Source: Theobroma cacao
Lineage: Eukaryota; Streptophyta; Magnoliopsida; Malvales; Malvaceae
NCBI RefSeq assembly: GCF_000208745.1
Contig: NC_030851.1
Location: 28,239,736 to 28,303,735 of the forward strand
Direction: 5' to 3'
DNA: 64,000 nucleotides
The notes beneath the pieces were generated by a model that was given only the letters and a program-made list of their open reading frames with translations, was not told where the DNA came from and searched no databases. Positions within the stretch are counted from its first letter, which is position 1; each line of letters opens with the position of its first letter. This document shows, one piece after another, positions 13,590 through 24,503 of the stretch. A program made the translations under genes and the position numbers.

Positions 13590-14493
13590 ACCATTAATAA
13601 AGAGTAAGGTATCATATACCAAGTAGTGAAAAATAAATCATCATATGATTCATACCTGATGTGGAAGCTTCTTTTTGTTTCTTCTCTTTGATGGATTTAA
13701 GATAATCCTTGCAATTACGCCTCCAATGCCCAAGTTTGTCTCAGAAATGGCATTTGTCATTGTCCTTGTCTTTCTTCACTCCTCCAATAGGCTGTATACC
13801 TTTTGAAGTTGATGCTTTTTCATTCTTGTCTTTCTTAGAAAATTTTCTTTTCTTATTTTTATTTTGCTTAGAAGAGACAAGATGAATTGAAGGCTTTTCC
13901 TTCACAATGGTGTTCTCCGCCTATGTGAGCATATTCAATAAGCCTGAAAGGGTTACCTCAATCTTGTTCATGTTGAAGTTCAATACAAACTGTGAATAGC
14001 TCTCTGGTAGCGAAGAAAGTGTAAGTTCTATGCTCAAATCATGATCCATGACCCAACCCAACTACTCAAGTCGAGTGATATATCCTATCATCTTAAGCAC
14101 ATGAGGCCTTACTGGGCTTCCCTCAGACATCTTGCATCGAAACAATTCCCTTGAAAAGTTGAATCTTTCTGTGTAACTTTCCTTATCGAACATTTTTCTA
14201 AGGTTTAGGATAATATAAAAGGCATTCATAGCTTTATGTTGCTTTTGAAGATTTGGAGCCATACTAGCCAACATAACACATGTGGCTTGATCGAGATCAT
14301 CCATATAAACTCTATAGGCCTCATTTTCCTCATTTGTAGCATCATCGCTAGGTTTTCCAAGAATAGGACCATAGAGGACATAAGCTTTTTTCTCTTGTTT
14401 CAAGACAATCTTGATATTGCGAAACCAGTCAATGAAATTTGGGCCTGTCAACTTGTTTGCATCAAGTATGCTTCTAAATGACAAACCATTCGC
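13590..14493 (-). pseudogene. Copia-type gag (UBN2-like) with zinc knuckle, degenerate
   Basis: From ATG at 14493 the minus strand encodes MANGLSFRSILDANKLTG, then 'NFIDWFRNIKIVLKQEK' and 'YVLYGP', which is the standard start of plant Copia gag. The capsid region continues through 'KMFDKESYTERFNFSREL' and 'PHVLKMIGYITRLE'. Downstream lie 'LPESYSQFVLNFNMNK', a lysine-rich linker, and a zinc knuckle reading CHF-stop-DKLGHWRRNC, in which the second cysteine codon has become a stop. Other stops fall at about 14059-14061 and about 13920. Gag would package element RNA and act in trans if intact. After the knuckle only a short tail is readable before a stop near 13620; no protease follows. Confidence 0.88.
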
Positions 14494-14635
14494 CATGATA
14501 GATTTATATCCTATATAAATCAACATAAATGATTATTAGTCATTAACGCAAATTATATAATCATAAAGACAAGGTTTTAAAATCTTATACGATTATTCTC
14601 AATATTTTATCAAAATAATAGCCCTTGTCACGACC
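14494..14635 (-). other. Copia leader segment upstream of gag
   Basis: AT-rich sequence between the gag start and the solo LTR at 14636. It belongs to the Copia 5' leader. Nothing else is visible in it. Confidence 0.5.
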
Positions 14636-17600
14636 CGGCACTCCCCTCGAGCCCGTGACAACCACCGCGATGTCTCGATTGACATTCCTTACTCGGAATG
14701 CCAACCGAAACCTCGCAAGGCTTTTGCATCAGTTTTACTTCTCCCTTGTGAGCAACAGTTATTAAATATCATGTTTTAAAGGAATATAGACTAATTTCAA
14801 ATCAAAAACAACCAAAAAGTAATTTCTACTATGCAGGGGTATTTTGGTCATTTTACCCAAAAATTTTGAACGTGGTAAAAATATGATATACAAGTAATAA
14901 GCATCCATTTCATGTCTAAAATAAGTTTCGTTGTCTAATTCATCAATTTAAGATGAAGTTATAGCTATTCAAATTAAATAAAAATATTTCATAAATATTC
15001 TATTTTCTTATAAAACAATATTTATAGAACTCTACGTAAATAATTTTTGTAGCGTAAAAGCAAAATAAATTCATACATATAGTGGCACACGTAGCCAGGT
15101 ATACAAAATATTCTACAATGACATGTGGGCCCCCAAAATAACCAAAATAAACATGACTGTAAACCTGCGATTTCTAAAGGTGCGAATCCAACAGCAAACC
15201 CTCGACAAAATCGACGGTCTACATATTTCCCTGAGCCTGAAATGTGTGAAAGGAGGGTGGTGAGTTTTTATAAACCCAATGAGTAAGCAAAGTTCATCTA
15301 TAACATCTAAAGCCGAGTAAATGGAGACAATTAAAACATCTCTTCATAATATGATTCATAACATTAAAACTCATTTCAACCTTATAAAACAATTTACATT
15401 TCATCAAAAATAATCAGCAAGGCTTACGACTCTCTTAAAACTTGGCTCGTGCCAAACTTATACTCGGTGACACCTTGGCTCGGGGCATCCAACTGAGTCT
15501 GTCAAGGTTTTTAAAACAACATATACCCATAAAACATGTTTTTATGTTAAAAGCATAGTCGTTCCTTGGCGTTGGCTGAGATTCACTCTCACGTGGTGGT
15601 TCAGCATAAAGTGAACTCTAACGTTACCTTAGGAGATACCCTCTGTGCCTCTTATACCAAGGTAAAATATAACGGGGTTTATCGTGCCCCTCTCATAGGC
15701 CGGTCCACGAAAACTCGCCCACTACAGTAAGCTAATCAAATAACCCACTAATTCAATAAACTTTTCGACAGCATGACATGGCTAATATAATATTACCAGC
15801 CTGTCAAGGCAAAGCAAAACAGTTCATATATTCCACATAAACAGAAATCCAGCCATGATTGCCATCACATTGTCATAAACCATCAATTCAAACCATATGT
15901 CAAAACATATATATAACACAAGTATACAGTCTCCACTTACTCAATTTCCAAAACCAGTATTCAATTTCAAAATAGTTATAAATCTCATTTCATTTAACCA
16001 ACACTTTAACTATAAAACATAATAGTTTGCAATTTAAATTCATTGTTCTTTAAAACCTAAAAACGAGTATAAACAACTTTAGATAGTTAAGATGATCGTT
16101 TGATTACTCACAATAGCGGGAGTTTGGAGTGGTAGGAGTACTCCTATTCGCGGTCCTCGAGTACGATATCTTTACCCTTATTAGAGGGCTCACCACCTAT
16201 ACATAATACACAACACGTAATTTAATATATTTGTGCCAAACTATTATAAAACTATTTTAGGCTCTATATGAATGCATGACATTGAATGAGAATTGTCCGA
16301 ATAATCACTTAAAGACTGCATTCTACGTGGGTTCAATTGTGATCGGAATGAATTTGTATTCGATCTAATTCGAGCTATACACCATTGATTTAACCAAAAC
16401 ATTTGATTCAACTCCAAATATATTCATTACACTCCCAATAATCTAATAAACCAAAGCATTACAACGAACTTTATTTTTTACTAACTTCAACATTTTTTGA
16501 AATTCATTCCGATTCTGAACTAACATACCAATCAATATCTACACAGTCTCGTAAATCCATATATATCATTAGGAATCAAATCCAAGTCGATTTACTATGA
16601 TTTTCTCAGTTTCCATCAAGCCATTCTCTAAAGGAACTATATTTTTCAATAATCGGTTTTGATATCCAACATCACAATTCATCATTTCCTAGCTAAATAA
16701 CATGAATTACAACCAAATCCATCATCAACATGCCATATAGAAAATTCGGCCAAATGAGGGTTATTGAAGGGCATGTGATTTTCTTGCTTGTTTTTCCTTC
16801 CAAACATCACAAAATGACTAAAAACACTAGGATATTATGAAATCTAGCAAAATTCATCACCAAAACTTCTCTCTCTAGATTTGGCCAGCAAAGGTTCCCT
16901 ATTGAAAACTTGAATTTCAGCCATGGAGAGTGAAAAAAATGCATGGGAAAGGTAGATCACAAGCTAAAATTAAAAAATCTTACCTTTACTTGCTTGATTC
17001 CTTGAAATCCAACAATTTTCTTGAATTTTTCCTTCCTAGGATTTGTTCTTCTCTTTTTCTCTTTGTTCCCTTGCTTGGCCGGCCATATGAGTGAATTGGG
17101 AAAGGTTTTATGTTGGTTTATAAAGGAAAATCATAAAAATATTAAAGCTTGACACATGTCACCACTTGATTAGTCCATGATTAAAACTTAACCATTAAGC
17201 ATTCTCTTTTCCACGACATATAATTCCTTACTTATCCAAGACATAAAAATGATAATAGGTGGAATTTATGAGCTTGGCAAGTGTCATGGTGGTGTGAAAT
17301 TTCAAAAATTTCAACTACGTTTTGTCTTTATGCTCGAAACTGAAATTTTTCACTCTTCAAATTCAAATTATGTTCCTACTAATCAAATTTGGTCAAAAAA
17401 ATCTCTTTCAACATTCTAATTTTGCCCTCAGGTGGCAAAATGATCATTTTGCCCATATGTTATAAAATTCTCAATTGAACTCCAAATTAATCCTCGAACT
17501 CCGAATCACCATTTTAAAACATTCTAAGGTTTGATAACTCTCAAATACATCCTAAAATTTCTATTTGGACTAGTTCGAAGCTTAATCGACTTAATTGTAC

Positions 17601-17718
17601 CATTAGGTACGATATTGACGTTTTAAAAACTTTTTCGAGGCATCTGCATACTTGGATGCAAACATGCTATCAAGTACATGAATGACATGGCAAGTATATC
17701 ATAACGCTGGGCTTGACA
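14636..17718 (-). repeat. solo LTR, Tekay/Del-type Gypsy
   Basis: Reverse complement of the LTR at 21299-24335. On the plus strand it runs from tgtcacgacccggcac to gggcttgaca; the minus strand starts TGTCAAGCCCAGCG. A TATA box (tttataaacc, minus strand, about 17117-17126) precedes a leader containing the 'ggccggccaagcaaggg' block seen in the other copy. It is 3083 bp with no coding content. The flanking 5-mers (gccct and cattg) do not match, so a flanking deletion or inter-element recombination is likely. Confidence 0.83.
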
Positions 17719-19756
17719 CATTGATTCACTAAGATTCTATTCCAACAATTGGTATCAGAGCAGGGATTATTGTAAGTTTGTTTCCTATATTTATTTTGCA
17801 TGGTTGGCACCTTTACATATGTTTCAATATCTTGATGTGATTAATATATGGTTGTATGTTATGATGCATGATTCAAGGTTTTTGCCACATTAATTGTCCT
17901 AGAAAATTTTACATGTAACATTTTCTTTTGGTTATGTAACAAGAAGGGTGGCCTATATCGCCATGTTTCCTTCTTAATTTTTTTTATTATTTTTCCTTAG
18001 ATTTATGTAACTAGGAAAACCCATGTAATTTTAATATTTCTTGATGTATTTGGTGNNNNNNNNNNNNNNNNNNNNNNNNNNNNNNNNNNNNNNNNNNNNN
18101 NNNGGATGATTATGGACTTTACTAATTCTAATTTCCTTGAGCCATTAAGGAAATTAGTTGGTCAAATTCCTAAAGGATTTACACAAACATCGTCTTCAAG
18201 TTTTGCTTGTAATCTCCTTGAATCTCCATGGCACCTCTAGATCTCCATTTTCAAGTTACAAAAATTTTTCCATCTAACCCTAGTTTTACACTTTGATGTA
18301 ACTAATTACATTTTATAATCACGAAACGTCGAGTTACATTCGAGGGGACTTAGGTGAGAAAAGAATTTTACAATCCAGAGAAAATAGAGATAAGGCAAGG
18401 TGCGTAGACCCTATTTTAAAATAAATACCATAAGAAATAAATTTAACCATCCATGATCTAATCTTCTAAGGTCTAAGTCCATAATCATCCTCATGCTTTA
18501 TAATCACAATTAAAAGCATAGAAATAAATGCAAGCTCAATATCACTTGGTGATCTTGTGTGTTATTTGAGAAAAGCATCAATTAATTCACTTAAAGTGCT
18601 AGACTCAAATTATTTGGTATTGTTTTATTTCAATTTAGTGTTTAAGAAATTCTTATTTTCAAAACACTTAAAGTAAACATTTTACTCCTTATTTCTTATT
18701 AGAAATTCATTAAAATAAAACTTTCCTTTTTAAGACTTTCCATTTTAATTCTTCCATAATTAAAACTCCTTTTAATCTTGGAAACTTCTTTATTTTAGGT
18801 AAACTTCCTAAAATATATCTAAGACAACATTTTAATTTCTAACATTTAGAACATGGATTAGTTTCCTAAATTGTATGTTGTTCAAGTTACCTAAATGGTG
18901 ACTTAACAAATTTTTGGAAACTTCTAGTCAAACCAAAATTTTAAGGAAAGTTCAATGCTATCACATAACTTTAGGAATTTCTTTTGAAGTAGGAAACTAT
19001 TTCCTATGAATTTCCCAAATTAAAATACTATCCTTAATTTTAGGAATTTCTTTTAAAGTAGGAAACAATTTCCTATATTATGAATCACCCAAAATTAAAA
19101 TTTTATCCTTAATTTTAGGAATTGCTTTGAAAATAGGAAACAATTTCCTTTTTTTTCTTTTATGGATCACCCAAAATTAAAATAGATGGTACTTAAGTGC
19201 TCTTAAAACTCCATAAGTCATGAGCCAAACTCATGAAAAAGCTGCTGAAAATTTTCAGCAAGTGTGTTTAACAATTAAACACAAAATTCATGAAGAATTA
19301 AGCCACCAAAACCAATCATATCTGTCCAAAATTTTCTGCATTGAATCTTTGTTGTTTTGGAACTCGAATACATGATTTTTATAAACTCTTTTCATAATAA
19401 ATCAAGTTTGGCTGAAACATGCAATAATTTAATTTGATACAACTAGTTTTTAACAATTAAAAACTGCTCATAAACTTGGCACATTAGTCCCCAAAACACC
19501 TCAAAACTATTCGATTTTAACTTGGCTTTACAACCCTTTTAATCCATTCATTAATTCTTCAACTAAACATGATTTTAAACCTTTTAAAACATGTTTTAAT
19601 GAATTAATTACATGCTGTCCAGATTTGAATTAAAATAGAAAAACAAATTTTAAAGAAAGCCTTTAAAATTGATATATACCAAATCAACACACAAATCAAT
19701 CTTATTGATTATCACCAAGAATCAAGCATGCTTATTACATGAAAACATCAAACAAA
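17719..19756 (-). other. Copia 5' leader with an N gap and internal tandem repeats
   Basis: No coding sequence seen. It contains an N gap at 18056-18103. It also has three diverged tandem copies (starting about 18970, 19039 and 19114, period about 69-75 bp) built on 'ttaggaatttcttt' and 'taggaaac.atttcct'. A plus-strand ttggtatcagagc at 17749-17761 resembles a methionine-tRNA primer-binding site in the opposite orientation to the host element; see findings. Confidence 0.6.
18056..18103. other. assembly gap (48 N)
   Basis: Run of N inside the Copia leader. Confidence 0.99.
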
Positions 19757-19769
19757 GGCTCCGATACCA
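19757..19769 (-). other. primer-binding site of the gag-only Copia element
   Basis: The minus strand reads tggtatcggagcc immediately inside the 5' LTR. This differs by one base from tggtatcagag, the complement of the 3' end of plant initiator-methionine tRNA. The position fits an element on the minus strand. Confidence 0.8.
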
Positions 19770-21551
19770 CTACTGGGATTCGACCTCATGCTGAAACATG
19801 AAAATAATCAATAAATTAAAATTATAACGCATCGAAATAATAAACTAGTATTAAATCAGAGAAACAGTCGAATCCTACAATCAATGTTTGCGCTTTTCAT
19901 GTAACTTTCAAATTAATTATGAACACTCATAAGTTTAAGAGTTACATACCTTGCTCCAAATATCGTAATCAAGAGCCAATTAAATCCAAAATTATGCTTC
20001 TTCACCTTTAGGATTTGTCAAATCTTCAGCCACCCAAGTGTTTGGCCTCTAACAGTAATCCAAACAGTGACTGAATAAGACCTTCTTAAAGGTAGGATTC
20101 TACTTGTGCTAGCAAGTTTTGTTTCTAAAACAAAAAGACCAAAAGTTCTTACCAAATCTTATTTTTGTCAGATAAAGAAAATTATTTTTCTTTTCTTATT
20201 TTATGAAACAGCTGAGAAGTGGTTTTAGGCTTCAAGTTTTTAGTTTGTTAATATAACATATTTATACAGCCAAACTAAGTTGTAACCCTAAATACAACAA
20301 TTGTATTTTAATGTAATTAAGTCTCTAAGAACTCAATTAATTTCTCACTTTATTTTAGTCTCTTTTCATTAAGTCCAACTTAATTAATTATCCTTATTTA
20401 ATCCCAATCATGTCACTTAATGTGTGTGACCCATTAGGCTTTTAACATGTTGGCAATAAATGTAAATCATAATCAAATAACAATTTGATAATTAATTTAT
20501 ATTTATATATCATGAGCGGCATCTAGCAATGCATCATGACCACCCAAATGTTAAAGAGTTAATTAAAGAATTTGACAAAGCCCTTTCAGTGACATGCCTC
20601 TCAGTGCAATACAATCCTTTCATCAAATATCCCGAATATGTCATTAAGCATGGCTCAGTGTCTACTTATAACTTTCCATATTAGTTCTCATAATTTGTGA
20701 CTAACCTTATGAATTTAGGAAACTCACTTTCCTCAAATTCATCATGCTTTGGCCAAAGACTTTATACAAGTTAATCAAAAATTGAGAAAAAGTGAGATAC
20801 ATCCCCTCATATCACTTGGGGTGATGAATCCTCTCTTGACCACTCATTCACCTTCGCATGCTTCATGGCATACCCAAAAACACCCTGTTTAGGCATCTGG
20901 TCTCCTCCAAACCCGTAAGGGTGAAATCAAAGTATGTCATTCCCCATACAAGATCACCTGGTGTCTCAAGTCCAAGGACTAGCTGCACGACTATCACATA
21001 AGAACATTTTCCATAAACACTTGAGTGCAATACCAGATGGAGTTCTCATAGCGGGTCATGTTCAGTGAAATTATTCTTTAACAAGCACCTACATGTTATC
21101 CTTAAGTATCCCATATACTTCAATCTATGAGATCGATTGCTTACTTCCCAAGTAAGGAGGCTTAACATGTACCAGTCTTTGAGCATTGTCAATGCCCTGT
21201 CTTGACAATACAATGACTAGGAACAATTTTAAGAACATGGCTTTGATGCATATTGATCTCATAATTGTAACAACTTTATAATTCTCTTGCAAGGACTTTG
21301 TCAAGCCCAGCTCTTTGATATACTTGCCATGTCATTCATGTGCTTGATAGAATGTTTACATAAATGAATGTATCAGAAAATCATTAAAAGTCGGTATTGT
21401 ACCTAGTGGTACAATTAAGTTGATTAAAGCCTCGAACTAGGCCAAATAAAGATTTTACAATGTATTTGAGAGTTATTGAATCTTAAAATGTCTTAATATG
21501 ATGATTCAAAATTCGAGGATTGATTTGGAGTTAATTTGGGAATTTTCACAA

Positions 21552-21620
21552 CGTAGGGGCAAAATGGTCATTTTGCCATCCGAGGGCAAAATGGTCATTT
21601 TGCCATCCGAGGGCAAAATT
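21552..21620. repeat. 27-bp minisatellite with palindromic core inside the LTR
   Basis: Two full copies of gggcaaaatggtcatttt plus gccatccga and the start of a third. The core ggcaaaatggtcattttgcc is a near-perfect palindrome. Confidence 0.85.
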
Positions 21621-22018
21621 GGAATGTTGGACGAGATCTTTGACCAAGTTTGACTATTTGGAGCATAATTTAAATTTGTGAAGTGAAAATTTTCAATTTC
21701 GACATTTTTCGAGTATAAGGGCAAAACGATTATTTCACATGTCCATGAGGACGTAATCGAAATTTTACACCACCATGACACTTGTCAAGCCCATAAATTT
21801 CACCTATTATCACTTTATACTTTGGATAATTATGGGATTACATGTGGTGGTGAGAAATTGCTTAATGGTTAAGTTTTTAATCATGGACCAATCAAGTGGT
21901 GACATGTGTCAAGCTTTAATATTTTTATGATTTTCCTTTATAAACCGACTTAAGCTTCTCCCATTTCACTCTTATGGCCGGCCAAGCAAGGGAACAAAGA
22001 GAAAAAGAGAAGAACAAA

Positions 22019-22870
22019 NNNNNNNNNNNNNNNNNNNNNNNNNNNNNNNNNNNNNNNNNNNNNNNNNNNNNNNNNNNNNNNNNNNNNNNNNNNNNNNNNN
22101 NNNNNNNNNNNNNNNNNNNNNNNNNNNNNNNNNNNNNNNNNNNNNNNNNNNNNNNNNNNNNNNNNNNNNNNNNNNNNNNNNNNNNNNNNNNNNNNNNNNN
22201 NNNNNNNNNNNNNNNNNNNNNNNNNNNNNNNNNNNNNNNNNNNNNNNNNNNNNNNNNNNNNNNNNNNNNNNNNNNNNNNNNNNNNNNNNNNNNNNNNNNN
22301 NNNNNNNNNNNNNNNNNNNNNNNNNNNNNNNNNNNNNNNNNNNNNNNNNNNNNNNNNNNNNNNNNNNNNNNNNNNNNNNNNNNNNNNNNNNNNNNNNNNN
22401 NNNNNNNNNNNNNNNNNNNNNNNNNNNNNNNNNNNNNNNNNNNNNNNNNNNNNNNNNNNNNNNNNNNNNNNNNNNNNNNNNNNNNNNNNNNNNNNNNNNN
22501 NNNNNNNNNNNNNNNNNNNNNNNNNNNNNNNNNNNNNNNNNNNNNNNNNNNNNNNNNNNNNNNNNNNNNNNNNNNNNNNNNNNNNNNNNNNNNNNNNNNN
22601 NNNNNNNNNNNNNNNNNNNNNNNNNNNNNNNNNNNNNNNNNNNNNNNNNNNNNNNNNNNNNNNNNNNNNNNNNNNNNNNNNNNNNNNNNNNNNNNNNNNN
22701 NNNNNNNNNNNNNNNNNNNNNNNNNNNNNNNNNNNNNNNNNNNNNNNNNNNNNNNNNNNNNNNNNNNNNNNNNNNNNNNNNNNNNNNNNNNNNNNNNNNN
22801 NNNNNNNNNNNNNNNNNNNNNNNNNNNNNNNNNNNNNNNNNNNNNNNNNNNNNNNNNNNNNNNNNNNNNN
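22019..22870. other. assembly gap (852 N)
   Basis: Run of N within the Tekay-type solo LTR. The matching interior of the 14636-17718 copy indicates what should be there. Confidence 0.99.
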
Positions 22871-24503
22871 GAGTAATCAGACTTTCATCTTAACTATCTA
22901 AAGTAGTTTATACTCGTTTTATGTTTTAAAGAAAAATGAATTTAAATTGCAAACTATTATGTTTTATAATTGAAGTGTTGATTAAACGAAATGAGATTTA
23001 TAACTTGTTTTGAAATTGAATACTGGTTTTGGAAATTGAGTAAGTGGAGACTGTATACTTGTGTTATATATATGTTTTAACATATGGTTTGAATTGATGG
23101 CTTATGACAATGTGATGGTAAGCATGGCTGGATTTGTGTTTGTGTGGAATATATAAACTGTTTTGCTTTGCCTTGACAGGTTGGTAATATTATATGAGTC
23201 ATGTCATGCTGTCGAAAATTTTATTGAATTGGTGGGTTATTTGTTTAGCTTACAGCAGTGGGCGGGTTTCCATGGACCAGCCTATTAGAGGGACACGGTA
23301 AACCCGATTATATTTTACCTTGGTACGAGAGGCGCGGAGGGTATCTCCTAAGGTAACGTTAAAGTTCACTTCACGCTGAACCACCACGTGAAGGTGAAAC
23401 TCAGCCAACGCCAAGGAACGTCTATGTTTGAAACGTAAAAACTTGTTTTATATGCATATGTTATTTTAACAGCCTTGGCGAACTCAGTTGGATGCCCGGG
23501 CCAAGGTGTCCTCGAGTATGAGTTTTGGCATAAGCCAAGTTTTTAAGAGAATCATAAGCCTTGTTGATTATTTTTGATGAAATGTCATTAATTTATATGG
23601 ATTAAAATGAGATTTGATATTATGAATCATATTATACTGAGATGTTTTAAATTGTCTCCATTTACTCGGCTTTAGATGTTATAGATGAAATTTGCTTACT
23701 CACTAGGTTTATAAAAACTCACCCCTTCTTTTTTACCATTTTCAGGCTCAGGATAGTATGTAGACAGCCGATTTTGTCGAGGGTTGCTTTTAGATTTGCA
23801 TCTTTAGTGTTTTCGATTATTTTGGGGCCCATATCTCATTGTAGAATATTTTTGTATACCTGGTTTAGTGTGCTATTATATATATGAATTTATTTTACTC
23901 TTACATTATAAAAATTGTTTATGCAAGATTCTATAAATATTGTTTTATAAGAAAATGGAATATTTTTATTTAATATTTTTATTTAGTTTGATTAGCCATA
24001 ATTTCACTTCAAATGGATGATTTAGATAACTAAACTTATTTTTAGATATGAAATGTATATTTTTCATTTATATATCATATTTTTAATAGGTTTCGAAATT
24101 TTTGGGTAAAATGACCAAAATACCCCTATGCAATAGAAATTACTTTTTGATCGTTTTGATTTGAAAGTAGTCTATATTCTTTCAAAACATGATATTTAGT
24201 AACTGTTGCTCACAGGGGAGACGTAAAATTGATGCAAGAGCCTTGCGAGGTTTCGGTTGACATTCTGGGTAATGAATGTTTATCGAGACATCGCGGTGGT
24301 TGTCACGGGCTCGAAGGGAGTATCGGTTCATGACAGCCTTTATGTTCCATGGGCTTCATCCAATTAGTACTTAATAACTCCTTATTCTTGCACTAGCATG
24401 AAGAAAAACCTCTATCACATATAATTATGCGATTAAGTATGCATTAAATGACAATATATATATTTCTTGATCAATCCAATTAGCTCAAGGGCATATACCA
24501 ACA

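Larger units (their letters stand above)
21299..24335 (+). repeat. solo LTR, Tekay/Del-type Gypsy (contains 852-bp assembly gap)
   Basis: Starts TGTCAAGCCCAGC and ends ggttcatgaca. The flanking 5-mers gactt (21294-21298) and gcctt (24336-24340) match at four of five. It is the plus-strand counterpart of 14636-17718. A TATA box (tttataaacc) at about 21938 precedes the leader. The 3' part has 'actcactaggtttataaaaactcacc' split by a pyrimidine tract from 'ttttcaggctcagg'. N occupies 22019-22870. No protein-coding content; the apparent 300-codon frame across the gap is made of N. Confidence 0.86.
7103..24503 (-). mobile_element. 17.4-kb Copia-type LTR element with gag but no visible pol, inserted in G1 gag
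   Basis: Two LTRs (7103-11991 and 19771-24503) flank an internal region. The order on the minus strand is: 5' LTR, primer-binding site (19757-19769), leader, gag (14493 to about 13590), about 1.6 kb without coding sequence, polypurine tract (about 11993-12006), 3' LTR. The flanking 5-mers gatac (7098-7102) and gttac (24504-24508) are a target duplication with one mismatch, and the host gag frame reads on across the site. Three solo LTRs (7833-11024, 14636-17718, 21299-24335) inflate it. Without them it is about 8.1 kb with LTRs of about 1.69 kb. No protease, integrase or reverse transcriptase is visible, so it is a non-autonomous or internally deleted copy. Confidence 0.85.
19771..24503 (-). 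repeat. 5' LTR of the gag-only Copia element (split by a solo LTR)
   Basis: Near-identical partner of 7103-11991. Plus-strand edges are tactgggattcgacc at 19771 and gcatataccaaca ending at 24503. The minus strand carries a TATA box (tataaata) near 20263, in the segment matching 7600. The inserted solo LTR 21299-24335 leaves about 1.7 kb. The two LTRs of this element look several percent diverged by eye. Confidence 0.87.

Noticed and set aside
14236..14481. 81-codon frame, plus strand, opposite the Copia gag
   Set aside because: Shadow of the minus-strand gag, which has clear family motifs.
17749..17761. tRNA gene or tRNA-derived SINE
   Set aside because: Only a match to a tRNA 3' end complement; no A or B box or cloverleaf nearby.
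21974..22876. 300-codon open frame on the plus strand
   Set aside because: Almost wholly N (gap 22019-22870); the readable ends are Tekay-type LTR leader.
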